A stretch of 64,000 bases of DNA from assembly GCA_035388225.1 (NCBI GenBank), contig DAOOPM010000007.1, positions 1 to 64,000 of the forward strand. Direction: 5' to 3'. Below are positions 42,357-50,627 of the stretch, one piece after another. Every line of letters begins with the position of its first letter. Within the stretch, counting starts at the first letter, position 1. A program made the position numbers and the translations under genes. The DNA comes from SB25 sp029560875 (lineage in GTDB: Bacteria > Bacteroidota > Bacteroidia > Bacteroidales > Tenuifilaceae). Below the pieces are notes generated by a model. That model did not search any database and was not told the origin of the DNA. It saw only the letters and a list, made by a program, of their open reading frames with translations.

Positions 42357-44831
42357 CTATATGTTTAAAGTTATTCCCACCATTGTAAAGAATCGAGGCT
42401 GCGGTAACTTAGAGTTAAACCATCCTTGACTACCACTCCAACCCAAACCGTTGGAATCCCAAGCTCCGGGCGACTCGCCCGAATTGGCTTCGCGTATACC
42501 CGGATGATAGTAAACTGTATTGGTCAAATTGATAAACTTAACTTCGATGTTAAGCCCTTTATAAATCACATCTCTCACTTGAATATTACCATCAATGGTC
42601 AAGTACGATGGAATTGTCCGAATTGGATTTGTAATAACAGTTTCGCGTTCTCCAATAAATCGACCTCGCAAATTAATGGTCAAATGCTTTCCAATATCTG
42701 CGGTTGTTCCAAAGTACAATTTACTGTGTGCCAAATCGCCAATAATTCCAGTTCCAGTAAGATTTCCATCAACATCAAACCGTTTCTCCTTCTCCGAAAG
42801 AATTGCCGAGTAATAAATCCAAGCATTTAGATTTTTAATGAACGATTGGGATATCTGCGTTCTCAGGTGCAAATCGAGTCCTGTAATTACACGCTCTCCA
42901 AGATTGCTCGCCGATTGGTTATCGCCCACTATAGTATTGGTAATAATAACGCCATAAGCACTAACCAACGCGCTTATTTTTCCTTTTGTATAAACGGCAG
43001 ATGCCTCTATGGTGCTCGACCGCTCAGGCTTTAAATTCTCATTACTACCGGAACCGCTCCATCCGCCATAAAGATTTCGCATTGTAGGTTCTTGGTACGC
43101 TTGCCCGTAAAGCAATTTTGCGGTTAAACTCTTAAAAGTCCCAACATACCCCATACGCAAGGTTGTAGAACCGCCATACTGTGAATTATAATCGTACCGG
43201 GCTCCAATATTTAGTGCATTACTACTGTTAAGCCTTAAACGGCCTTGAAAATAAGCCGCCTCATCAATAATAAAAACCCTATTATTATACCTATCAACAT
43301 CTTGGGTTATTTGAGGATAAAGCAACGATGCATTGGTAAGAACACTGGGGGCAACATAATCGGAATAAACCGCATTATAATTACGTTCTAGGTTTTTATT
43401 CTCGTACTTAAGCCCAATATTAAATGAAACAATATCGCTTAATGAAACATCAAAATCCTGAAAAACAGAAACACTCCGATTATAGGTAGACCACGATGAA
43501 AAATCAATACCTCGCACTGATTCTCCAGCACCAACAACAACCCCAGCAATTGTTGAATCGGCTGAACTATTATTTGTAGTGTTATACGCCTCTATAAATA
43601 ATCCATCGTTGGTTATATCGCTTTTACGGAATCGAACCAATGTTCGTGAACTAATTTTCGATGTTAGCTGCTTAGAATACCTTGAGTATATACTAAACTC
43701 AGTTTGTGGCCAACGGTTCACAGTTTGAACCCTATCGGCGGGATAAACGGTTCCATAACCCGTACTTAAATTGTAAAAACTGGCACCCAGTTCCAAATCG
43801 TCCATATACAAACGAAAATCCAATGCTCGGTTTCGTTCAGGAGAAGAAAATAGGCCTCCAAGGTTCTTATTATTTACCACATCGCCCCAAAGGGCAGAGT
43901 TGGAATAATGCTCATCCCTTGTCCAGTAAAAATCATTCGGATTAATAAATTCATTTACATCGCCATCCTCAACCCTACCCGTAACACTAAATCGAATATT
44001 GTTTCTTTGGTAAAAGACATTATAATCGCCAGTAAAATAATTGCTGGCACTTCTAAAACTCTGAAAACTAAGATGTGTACCATCCGTATCGGCAGTTTTC
44101 TTTGTAAGAACATTTATAACACCCATAAGTGCATTGGCTCCATAAACCGATGATGCTGGACCATAAACAACCTCAACCCTTTCGATATTAGAAATAGGAA
44201 TTGCGGCCATAATCTGGTCGGTATTAGTCCATAGTTGATTCTGTAGCATTCCATCAACCATAAGCAGATACGCCGTTCCCACCGAATTCCTAAAACCCCT
44301 CCAGTAATTTTTATAATAGGTATCGCCATAAGTTTTAACCATGTCCATTCCGGGTAAATCATCTAAAATATCGGATAACTTAATGTACCCCAAATCGAGT
44401 ATCTGTTTTTGGCTTAATACAATGGTAGTTGCAGGTGCATCGTTTAATTTTTCTGAAATATTGGAGGCTGTAATAATTTCGATACTCATCAACTCCTCAA
44501 GCGACATATTAAATATTTGATTATCCGTAGCCAACTCAACATTAATAATCAAATAGTTATTCGGAACATCTATAAATTCCTTGCTTACAGCAACATTTTT
44601 TGTTACGCCAAAGTTTGATGTGAAAACTAAAGTATCGCCATAGGAAGAGTAAATCTGATAGGTTCCATCGTCCTTTGTTTGAGTGACAATTGAAGTGCCT
44701 TTGATACCAACTGCAACCCCAATTAAAGCGTGTTTCTGGGAATCGGTAACTTTACCTTTGACAAGAATTGTTTGTGCTTCCACAATTGTAGAGAATAGTA
44801 AAAGCAAAAAAAGCAATGTAATACGTTTCAT
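42357..44831 (-). CDS. TonB-dependent outer-membrane receptor
   Basis: An 824-residue receptor. Signal peptide about 1-20 (ending VEA/QT), a CarboxypepD_reg-like beta-sandwich (about 22-100), a plug (about 130-245, including RGFRNSVGTAYLLMVDGM and VEVVYGPASSVYGANALMG) and a 22-strand-type barrel ending with TMVGITLNI. It imports a large or scarce ligand using TonB energy; the ligand is not indicated by neighbours. ATG 44831 is chosen; the upstream TTG at 44855 is unlikely. There is no SusD partner beside it. Confidence 0.9.
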   Translation of the reverse strand: MKRITLLFLLLLFSTIVEAQTILVKGKVTDSQKHALIGVAVGIKGTSIVTQTKDDGTYQIYSSYGDTLVFTSNFGVTKNVAVSKEFIDVPNNYLIINVELATDNQIFNMSLEELMSIEIITASNISEKLNDAPATTIVLSQKQILDLGYIKLSDILDDLPGMDMVKTYGDTYYKNYWRGFRNSVGTAYLLMVDGMLQNQLWTNTDQIMAAIPISNIERVEVVYGPASSVYGANALMGVINVLTKKTADTDGTHLSFQSFRSASNYFTGDYNVFYQRNNIRFSVTGRVEDGDVNEFINPNDFYWTRDEHYSNSALWGDVVNNKNLGGLFSSPERNRALDFRLYMDDLELGASFYNLSTGYGTVYPADRVQTVNRWPQTEFSIYSRYSKQLTSKISSRTLVRFRKSDITNDGLFIEAYNTTNNSSADSTIAGVVVGAGESVRGIDFSSWSTYNRSVSVFQDFDVSLSDIVSFNIGLKYENKNLERNYNAVYSDYVAPSVLTNASLLYPQITQDVDRYNNRVFIIDEAAYFQGRLRLNSSNALNIGARYDYNSQYGGSTTLRMGYVGTFKSLTAKLLYGQAYQEPTMRNLYGGWSGSGSNENLKPERSSTIEASAVYTKGKISALVSAYGVIITNTIVGDNQSASNLGERVITGLDLHLRTQISQSFIKNLNAWIYYSAILSEKEKRFDVDGNLTGTGIIGDLAHSKLYFGTTADIGKHLTINLRGRFIGERETVITNPIRTIPSYLTIDGNIQVRDVIYKGLNIEVKFINLTNTVYYHPGIREANSGESPGAWDSNGLGWSGSQGWFNSKLPQPRFFTMVGITLNI

Positions 44832-45016
44832 ACTCACAATTGAGTTAATGGCCAAAAGTTAAGTTGATTTGTGATGTTTTCAAAAAATTATTTGACAAAT
44901 AATCAGGTGCAATCAACCCAACAGTAAAATTCGATAGATTAAAAAATAATAATATCGGTGTCGAAATTTTTCAATTTGCCAAATTTCTTGCAGTTTTGCA
45001 CTACAAACCGTAAACA

Positions 45017-46003
45017 ATGGAAAGCAAACTTAATATTGCCATACTTGCTGGAGGAAACTCCTCCGAGGCAAACATATCGCTTAAAAGTGCAGCACAAATA
45101 TCGGGTTGGATAGATGCCGATAAGTACAACGCATATACCGTTTTTATTAAGGGAACAAGTTGGGCGTTAAAGCACCCTGAACTTGGCGAGATTGAGATTG
45201 ATAAGAACGATTTTAGCGCAACGGTTAAAGGCCAAAAACTAAAATTCGATTGCGCATTAATTGCAATCCACGGCACACCAGGCGAGAACGGATTACTCCA
45301 AGGCTACCTTGAGATGATGAACATTCCATACACCACCGGAAGCGTTATGAACTCATCGTTCACCTTTCACAAGTACTACTGCAAGGAGCTGGTTAAGGAA
45401 ACAGGTGTTAACCTAGCAAAGGGAATTAACCTAAAGCGTGGGCAAAAATTTGATACCAAAAGTATCATAAAGACGCTTGGACTACCAATATTTGTAAAAC
45501 CCAACGAGAGCGGTAGCAGCTACGGTGTTAGCAAGGTTAAATTTGCCGAGGACCTTTTGCCTGCCATAGAAAATGCCTTTAAGGAGGACCGAACAATAAT
45601 CCTGGAGGAGTTTATAAGCGGTAGGGAGTTCACCTGCGGTGTGTTTAAATCGGATAGCAAGGAGATTGTAATGCCTGTAACCGAGATAATATCGATGAAC
45701 GAGTTTTTCGATTACGAGGCAAAATACCAGAACAAATCCAAGGAGGTTACACCCGCTGAGATTTCGGAATCGCTCACCAAAAGAATCCAAGAATTCTCCT
45801 CAAAAATATACGATAGGCTCGATTGCCGTGGAATTGTTCGGGTCGACTATATAGTTGACAACGAAAACATCTACTTCCTCGAAATAAACACTGTTCCGGG
45901 AATGAGCGAGGCCAGCATAATTCCGCAACAGGTAAGGGCTATGGGCGGCAATATGCGCGATATGTTTACGCTTGTAATTGAGGATGCGGTAAGCAGAAAG
46001 TAA
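45017..46003 (+). CDS. ddl: D-alanine--D-alanine ligase
   Basis: A 328-residue ATP-grasp enzyme that joins two D-alanines for peptidoglycan. N-terminal domain with LAGGNSSEANISLKS, the ATP-grasp centre IFVKPNESGSSYGVSKV (about 156-172), and the C-terminal metal/ATP site YFLEINTVPGMSE. Length is normal. Its product is the substrate of the MurF half of the fusion at 2.3 kb. The gene is monocistronic and ends in a hairpin. Confidence 0.95.
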   Translation: MESKLNIAILAGGNSSEANISLKSAAQISGWIDADKYNAYTVFIKGTSWALKHPELGEIEIDKNDFSATVKGQKLKFDCALIAIHGTPGENGLLQGYLEMMNIPYTTGSVMNSSFTFHKYYCKELVKETGVNLAKGINLKRGQKFDTKSIIKTLGLPIFVKPNESGSSYGVSKVKFAEDLLPAIENAFKEDRTIILEEFISGREFTCGVFKSDSKEIVMPVTEIISMNEFFDYEAKYQNKSKEVTPAEISESLTKRIQEFSSKIYDRLDCRGIVRVDYIVDNENIYFLEINTVPGMSEASIIPQQVRAMGGNMRDMFTLVIEDAVSRK

Positions 46004-46025
46004 AATTTACATATACCATATTTTG

Positions 46026-46060
46026 AAAGGCGCTGGTTTTTCAGCGCCTTTTCTTTTTTT
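46026..46060 (+). terminator. Terminator after ddl
   Basis: AAAGGCGCTG pairs with CAGCGCCTTT across 6 bases followed by a T-rich run. Confidence 0.88.
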
Positions 46061-46269
46061 AAAAGAGGTGATGATTAATAATTTATAATAACAATTAAAG
46101 AGTAATCAATTGCTCTCTAAAGTTTCAGACTTCGGCATATCTAAATAGCAGTCTCCGACCTCTCCTACAAACTGCTACTACAATGCATTAACTAAACCGA
46201 ACATTATATACGTTTTTACTGTTTATTAGTTAATTAACGAACCATAGAATAACACCTAAACGTAATATT

Positions 46270-46719
46270 ATGTCAGGGAATAGCGTAACATTGCATAGAG
46301 TTATTAAAGCAACTCCAGAAAAGATTTATAGAGCTTTTACCGACTCGAATGCATATTCGTGGTGGATTCCGCCATACGGTTTCATATGTTTGGTTCATCA
46401 TATGGATTTTAAAGTTGGAGGGAGCTTTAAAATGTCGTTTATGAACTTTACTACGGGAAACAGCCACTCTTTTGGTGGCAACTTTCTAGAAATTAAGCCT
46501 AATGAGTTCATTAAATACAGCGATAAATTTGACGACCCAAATTTGCCCGGCGAAATAATCACCTCTGTATGGCTCAATAGGGTTTCGTGCGGCACAGAGT
46601 TAAAGGTTCTGCAGGAGGGTATTCCGTCTGTTATCCCTGCAGAGATGTGCTATTTAGGATGGCAGGAGTCTTTAGAAAAGTTGATAAAACTGGTTGAACC
46701 CGAAATTCCTGATAACTAA
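46270..46719 (+). CDS. SRPBCC/AHSA1-domain protein
   Basis: A 149-residue START-like (SRPBCC) helix-grip protein of the AHSA1 group: HRVIKATPEKIYRAFTDSNAY near the start and CYLGWQESLEKLIKLVEPE at the end. The cavity probably binds a hydrophobic ligand, but no substrate is indicated. It lies alone with 266 non-coding bases before it in which I see no gene. Confidence 0.78.
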   Translation: MSGNSVTLHRVIKATPEKIYRAFTDSNAYSWWIPPYGFICLVHHMDFKVGGSFKMSFMNFTTGNSHSFGGNFLEIKPNEFIKYSDKFDDPNLPGEIITSVWLNRVSCGTELKVLQEGIPSVIPAEMCYLGWQESLEKLIKLVEPEIPDN

Positions 46720-46829
46720 GAGTAAAAACCGCGTACTCGCAGAAGTCTGCTGCATCGGCTTATCAGAATAATGGTATGCAACTGTATGCAGCAAGAAGAA
46801 TGTCGGTAACAAACTAAAATTGATGGAAT

Positions 46830-47207
46830 CTACCTCAACCTCAAAATATGCACCGTAACGCCCACCGCAATTGCAATAAGCAATGCTTTAATCCACAGCG
46901 CTAGGCTCAGCGTTATAACAGAGGTTAGTATCGATATCCAAAGCAACGCAATGGTAAACCACTTTATGCGCGGCTCAATTGCCCTATTCTCGATATAGTT
47001 ATGAATATAGTGTCCCAGAAATTTATTACCAATAAGCCAGCCATACAGCCTATCGGAGCTACGAATAAAACAGTATGCCGATAGCAGTAAAAAGGGAGTT
47101 GTTGGCAGTAATGGTACAAATATGCCCAATACTCCAAAACCCAGCGATAGTAAGCCCAACACCAAAAGTAAAGCCCTTGTAACAGGGCTTGTTTTTTTTA
47201 TTGCCAT
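46830..47207 (-). CDS. YbaN-family (DUF454) membrane protein
   Basis: A 125-residue inner-membrane protein with hydrophobic stretches near 12-45 and 75-125. The motif PLLPTTPFLLLSAYCFIRSS (start near 29) and LIGNKFLGHYIHNYIENR are the DUF454/YbaN signature. Function unknown. It is separated by 120 bases from the CDGSH genes on the same strand. Confidence 0.85.
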   Translation of the reverse strand: MAIKKTSPVTRALLLVLGLLSLGFGVLGIFVPLLPTTPFLLLSAYCFIRSSDRLYGWLIGNKFLGHYIHNYIENRAIEPRIKWFTIALLWISILTSVITLSLALWIKALLIAIAVGVTVHILRLR

Positions 47208-47327
47208 TCGGCAAAACTAGTAAAAATTATATTGCAGTTGGAAGGTGGAAGATTGAAGCAGGAAGTTAGGAACTTTAATGTTGGGGTAACAGATAACTGA
47301 TAACCGTTTACAAAGTTTCCTCCAAAC

Positions 47328-47519
47328 TCACTTCTTATGGCTTCCGTCGCAGAATGGTTTTGTTTTGGAATTGCCGCAGGCGCAGAGGTAAACATCACCT
47401 TCGCCTTCGGGGGTTAAGTCGTTACCCTGAGTATCCACAATGTAGAACTTCCCGGTAATTTTTATTGGTCCAGTCTTGGACAAATGCAGCTTTGCTGCAA
47501 CTTTTTTTTGCTCATCCAT
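47328..47519 (-). CDS. CDGSH iron-sulfur domain protein
   Basis: A 63-residue protein consisting of one CDGSH domain. CACGNSKTKPFCDGSH (about 46-61) supplies three Cys and one His that bind a 2Fe-2S cluster in the mitoNEET fold. Such proteins accept or transfer labile clusters or electrons. It is 5 bases after the next gene of the pair. Confidence 0.9.
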   Translation of the reverse strand: MDEQKKVAAKLHLSKTGPIKITGKFYIVDTQGNDLTPEGEGDVYLCACGNSKTKPFCDGSHKK

Positions 47520-47524
47520 TGCTG

Positions 47525-48007
47525 TTACTCCTTATCTCTAAATCCAACCTTAAAGTGTGTTCCATCGCAGAATGGCTGCCCGTTGGAGCTTCCACATCGA
47601 CATAGCGAAACCATCTTCATCGACTTTATATCTTTACCCTCGGAATCTAACAGTTGAAAGTTACCCGATACCAGAACGGGACCGTTGGGCATAACCTGAA
47701 CCTTGACAGGTTCAACGCCAAAATCGGCTGCTTGCTCGCTCGTTAAATCCTTTACGGCCTTCTTGGATGTTTCGGCAGCGTTTTTTACGGGGTCGTTCCA
47801 CATAAACATCAACGCATTGGTGGGGCACTCGTTCACAATCTCAATAATCTGCCTTGTTGTGCCACCTTTCATATCAACCCAGGGCCTTTTACGTGGGTTA
47901 AACACCGACAGCAACTTGGAATAGCAAATTGATGCGTGCACGCACTCCGATGGTCGCCAAAAAACTGTAATCTCGTCGCTCGAATACTTTCTATTGTCCT
48001 TTTCCAT
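47525..48007 (-). CDS. Fer4_19 plus CDGSH iron-sulfur protein
   Basis: A 160-residue two-domain iron-sulfur protein. The N-terminal divergent ferredoxin-like domain (Fer4_19, about 10-72) has ECVHASICYSKL and IVNECPTNALMF; the C-terminal CDGSH domain has CRCGSSNGQPFCDGTH (about 134-149). It probably carries one cluster in each domain. Co-transcribed with the small CDGSH protein; the pair may relay electrons or clusters. Confidence 0.88.
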   Translation of the reverse strand: MEKDNRKYSSDEITVFWRPSECVHASICYSKLLSVFNPRKRPWVDMKGGTTRQIIEIVNECPTNALMFMWNDPVKNAAETSKKAVKDLTSEQAADFGVEPVKVQVMPNGPVLVSGNFQLLDSEGKDIKSMKMVSLCRCGSSNGQPFCDGTHFKVGFRDKE

Positions 48008-48148
48008 TGTAAAAACGCTTGTACTTGGTTAACGCAAGTATAAAATAGTTTGTTCATTAATGCTATAAAGATATTATAAAGGGATATAAATTCAAACTAT
48101 CATCTAAACACATATCAAAATTTTAAAAAATACATTTTTCAAATTCAC

Positions 48149-48244
48149 ACCCCCATATATTTTTATATTTTTAAAATATTTTTTCATGATTTTTAAAATA
48201 TACCCCCAATATTTTTATATATATTTAAAAATAATTTATTTTTG
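48149..48244 (+). promoter_or_regulatory. glnA control region with two direct repeats and a -7 box
   Basis: ACCCCCATATATTTTTATAT (48149-48168) and ACCCCCAATATTTTTATAT (48202-48220) are direct repeats 53 bp apart, five helical turns. TATTTTTG at 48237-48244 is the -7 box. The repeats end about 25 and 75 bases upstream of it, positions typical for an activator pair. Confidence 0.6.
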
Positions 48245-48265
48245 CAATGAAATAAAAACTAAACT

Positions 48266-50458
48266 ATGGCTAAACAAAGATTCACCGCATTCAAAGAGGC
48301 TGTTAACAGAAACCCTCTAGAATTCAATGGAAACAAAGACTCTAAGTATTCCGAAATATTTGGGGTTAATGTTTTTGATAGGGAGAAGATGAAACGCTAC
48401 CTATCGGCCGATGCTTACGAAAGCCTAATCACCTCAATTGACGAGGGCCGACGTATCGACAGAAAAATTGCAGGCCAAGTTGCTGCTGCAATGAAAGCAT
48501 GGGCAATGGAACAGGGCGCAACACACTACACCCACTGGTTCCAACCATTGAACGGAGCAACAGCCGAAAAGCACGATGCTTTTCTCTCCATCGATAAGGA
48601 TGGTAAGGCTATTGAACTCTTTAAAGGTGAAATGCTTGTTCAGCAGGAGCCTGATGCATCGAGTTTCCCAAGTGGTGGAATCCGAAACACATTCGAGGCT
48701 CGCGGTTATTCGGCTTGGGATCCATCATCGCCTGCGTTTATACTTGACCAAACGCTTTGTATTCCAACGGTTTTTGTTTCCTATACAGGCGAAGCGCTGG
48801 ATTTTAAGACTCCATTGCTAAAATCGCTAACTGCGCTTGACAAAGCAGCAGTATCGGTTTTGGAGTATTTCGATAAGGACGCAAAAAAGGTATTTGCCAC
48901 ACTGGGCTGGGAACAGGAGTACTTTTTGGTTGACGAGGCGTTGTTCAACGCCCGCCCCGACCTTGCCCTTTGCGGTCGTACCCTTATGGGACATGCTGCG
49001 GCAAAAGACCAACAGTTGGAAGACCACTACTTTGGGTCAATCCCCGCACGCGTTACCGCTTTTATGCGTCACTTTGAGTTGGAGGCTTACAAACTAGGTA
49101 TCCCTGTTAAAACACGCCACAACGAGGTTGCTCCAAACCAGTTTGAATGCGCACCGATATTTGAGGAGGCCAACCTTGCTGTTGACCACAACCAACTTAT
49201 TATGTCGCTAATGGACAGAGTTGCCCGTCAGCATAACTTCCGCATACTTTTCCACGAAAAACCATTCAAGGGCGTAAATGGCTCTGGTAAGCACAATAAC
49301 TGGTCGATGATGACCGATAGTGGTGTAAACCTTTTATCGCCAGGAAGAACGCCTAAGAACAACCTTCAATTCCTAACATTCCTTATCAATACAATGAAGG
49401 CGGTTCAAGACCATTCTGCACTGCTAATTGGTAGTATTGCTTCGGAATCGAACTCGCACCGACTTGGCGCACACGAGGCTCCACCAGCCATTATGTCTGT
49501 ATTTATTGGCAAAACCTTAAGTGCTGTGCTCGATGAGCTGGAGGAAAAGGTGAGCGACCAAAAAATGACTCCCGATGAGAAAACTGAGCTAAAACTGGAC
49601 ATCATCGGAAAAATTCCAGAGATTCTACTCGATAATACCGACCGCAATCGTACATCTCCATTCGCATTCACAGGAAATCGCTTCGAGTTCCGTGCAGTGG
49701 GCTCATCGGGTAGCTGCGCATCGCCAATGATTGTGCTAAACACTGCTGTTGCCGACCAACTCAATAAATTTAAGGTAGAGGTTGAGAAAGTTATTGAAAA
49801 GGGGGTTAAAAAGGATGAGGCGATAATTCAGTGCCTGCGTAAGGTTATTATCGATTCCAAGAAAATCCGATTCGAGGGTAATGGCTACAGCCAAGAGTGG
49901 GTTGATGAGGCCGCTCGCCGTGGTCTACCCAATATTCAAAACGCAATTGAGGCCTTCAAAACATTCCTACTCGACTCATCGAAAGACCTACTGACAAAAA
50001 ACAAAATTCTTACGCTTAGGGAACTTGAAGCTCGTTACGAGATTCGCAACGAGATATTCCTAAAGAAAGTACAAATAGAAGCACGTGTTCTGGGCGATTT
50101 AGCCATAAATCACATAATACCAACAGCCATTGCCTACCAAAACATTCTGATATCGAATGTGAAGGGGCTAAAAGAACTATTCCCAAAAGAATACGAGAAA
50201 CTGGCAAATCATCAGCTAAATCTTTTACAGGAAATATCAGAGCATATTCACGAAATCCGCAAGCAGGTAGACGAAATGATTGAGTACCGTAAAGAGGCAA
50301 ACCTTGTGGAGGATGTTGTAGAAAGAGCTCACCTATACGCAAAAAATGTTAGGCCATATATCGAGGATATTCGTTACCATATCGATAAACTTGAGATGAT
50401 TGTTGACGATGAAATGTGGCCACTCCCTAAATATCGCGAAATGCTTTTCATCCGATAG
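48266..50458 (+). CDS. glnN: Glutamine synthetase, type III
   Basis: It makes glutamine from glutamate, ammonia and ATP, the entry of ammonia into metabolism. The 730-residue length and GSIII-specific N-terminus identify the large type III form. Catalytic segments include HNEVAPNQFECAPIFEE (metal and substrate site), LFHEKPFKGVNGSGKHNNWS and NRTSPFAFTGNRFEFRAVGS. There is no adenylylation-site context. The gene has a notable upstream control region and its own terminator. Confidence 0.96.
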   Translation: MAKQRFTAFKEAVNRNPLEFNGNKDSKYSEIFGVNVFDREKMKRYLSADAYESLITSIDEGRRIDRKIAGQVAAAMKAWAMEQGATHYTHWFQPLNGATAEKHDAFLSIDKDGKAIELFKGEMLVQQEPDASSFPSGGIRNTFEARGYSAWDPSSPAFILDQTLCIPTVFVSYTGEALDFKTPLLKSLTALDKAAVSVLEYFDKDAKKVFATLGWEQEYFLVDEALFNARPDLALCGRTLMGHAAAKDQQLEDHYFGSIPARVTAFMRHFELEAYKLGIPVKTRHNEVAPNQFECAPIFEEANLAVDHNQLIMSLMDRVARQHNFRILFHEKPFKGVNGSGKHNNWSMMTDSGVNLLSPGRTPKNNLQFLTFLINTMKAVQDHSALLIGSIASESNSHRLGAHEAPPAIMSVFIGKTLSAVLDELEEKVSDQKMTPDEKTELKLDIIGKIPEILLDNTDRNRTSPFAFTGNRFEFRAVGSSGSCASPMIVLNTAVADQLNKFKVEVEKVIEKGVKKDEAIIQCLRKVIIDSKKIRFEGNGYSQEWVDEAARRGLPNIQNAIEAFKTFLLDSSKDLLTKNKILTLRELEARYEIRNEIFLKKVQIEARVLGDLAINHIIPTAIAYQNILISNVKGLKELFPKEYEKLANHQLNLLQEISEHIHEIRKQVDEMIEYRKEANLVEDVVERAHLYAKNVRPYIEDIRYHIDKLEMIVDDEMWPLPKYREMLFIR

Positions 50459-50479
50459 GTTTTCGGTCGTGTTTTGTTT

Positions 50480-50507
50480 AAAAATCCTGGTTTATCCAGG
50501 ATTTTTT
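50480..50507 (+). terminator. Terminator after glutamine synthetase
   Basis: AAAAATCCTGG pairs with CCAGGATTTTT across 5 bases and runs into T residues. Confidence 0.9.
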
Positions 50508-50597
50508 GTTTTAGCATGGCTAGGTTTTAGACATTGAATTGCAAAATCTTTAAAATAATATTTACCTTTACCTTTTATATTTTAGATACTTTTGAAA

Positions 50598-50605
50598 TAT
50601 TTTTG
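50598..50605 (+). promoter_or_regulatory. TAnnTTTG -7 box for the PorE-like gene
   Basis: TATTTTTG lies 22 bases before the ATG. A second match, TACTTTTG at 50587-50594, overlaps the preceding bases. Confidence 0.45.
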
Positions 50606-50627
50606 CGTTCATTAGAAAAGTACATTT

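Noticed and set aside
47175..47194. Terminator-like AAGCCC...GGGCTT repeat
   Set aside because: It lies inside the 5' coding part of the DUF454 gene and has an imperfect stem.
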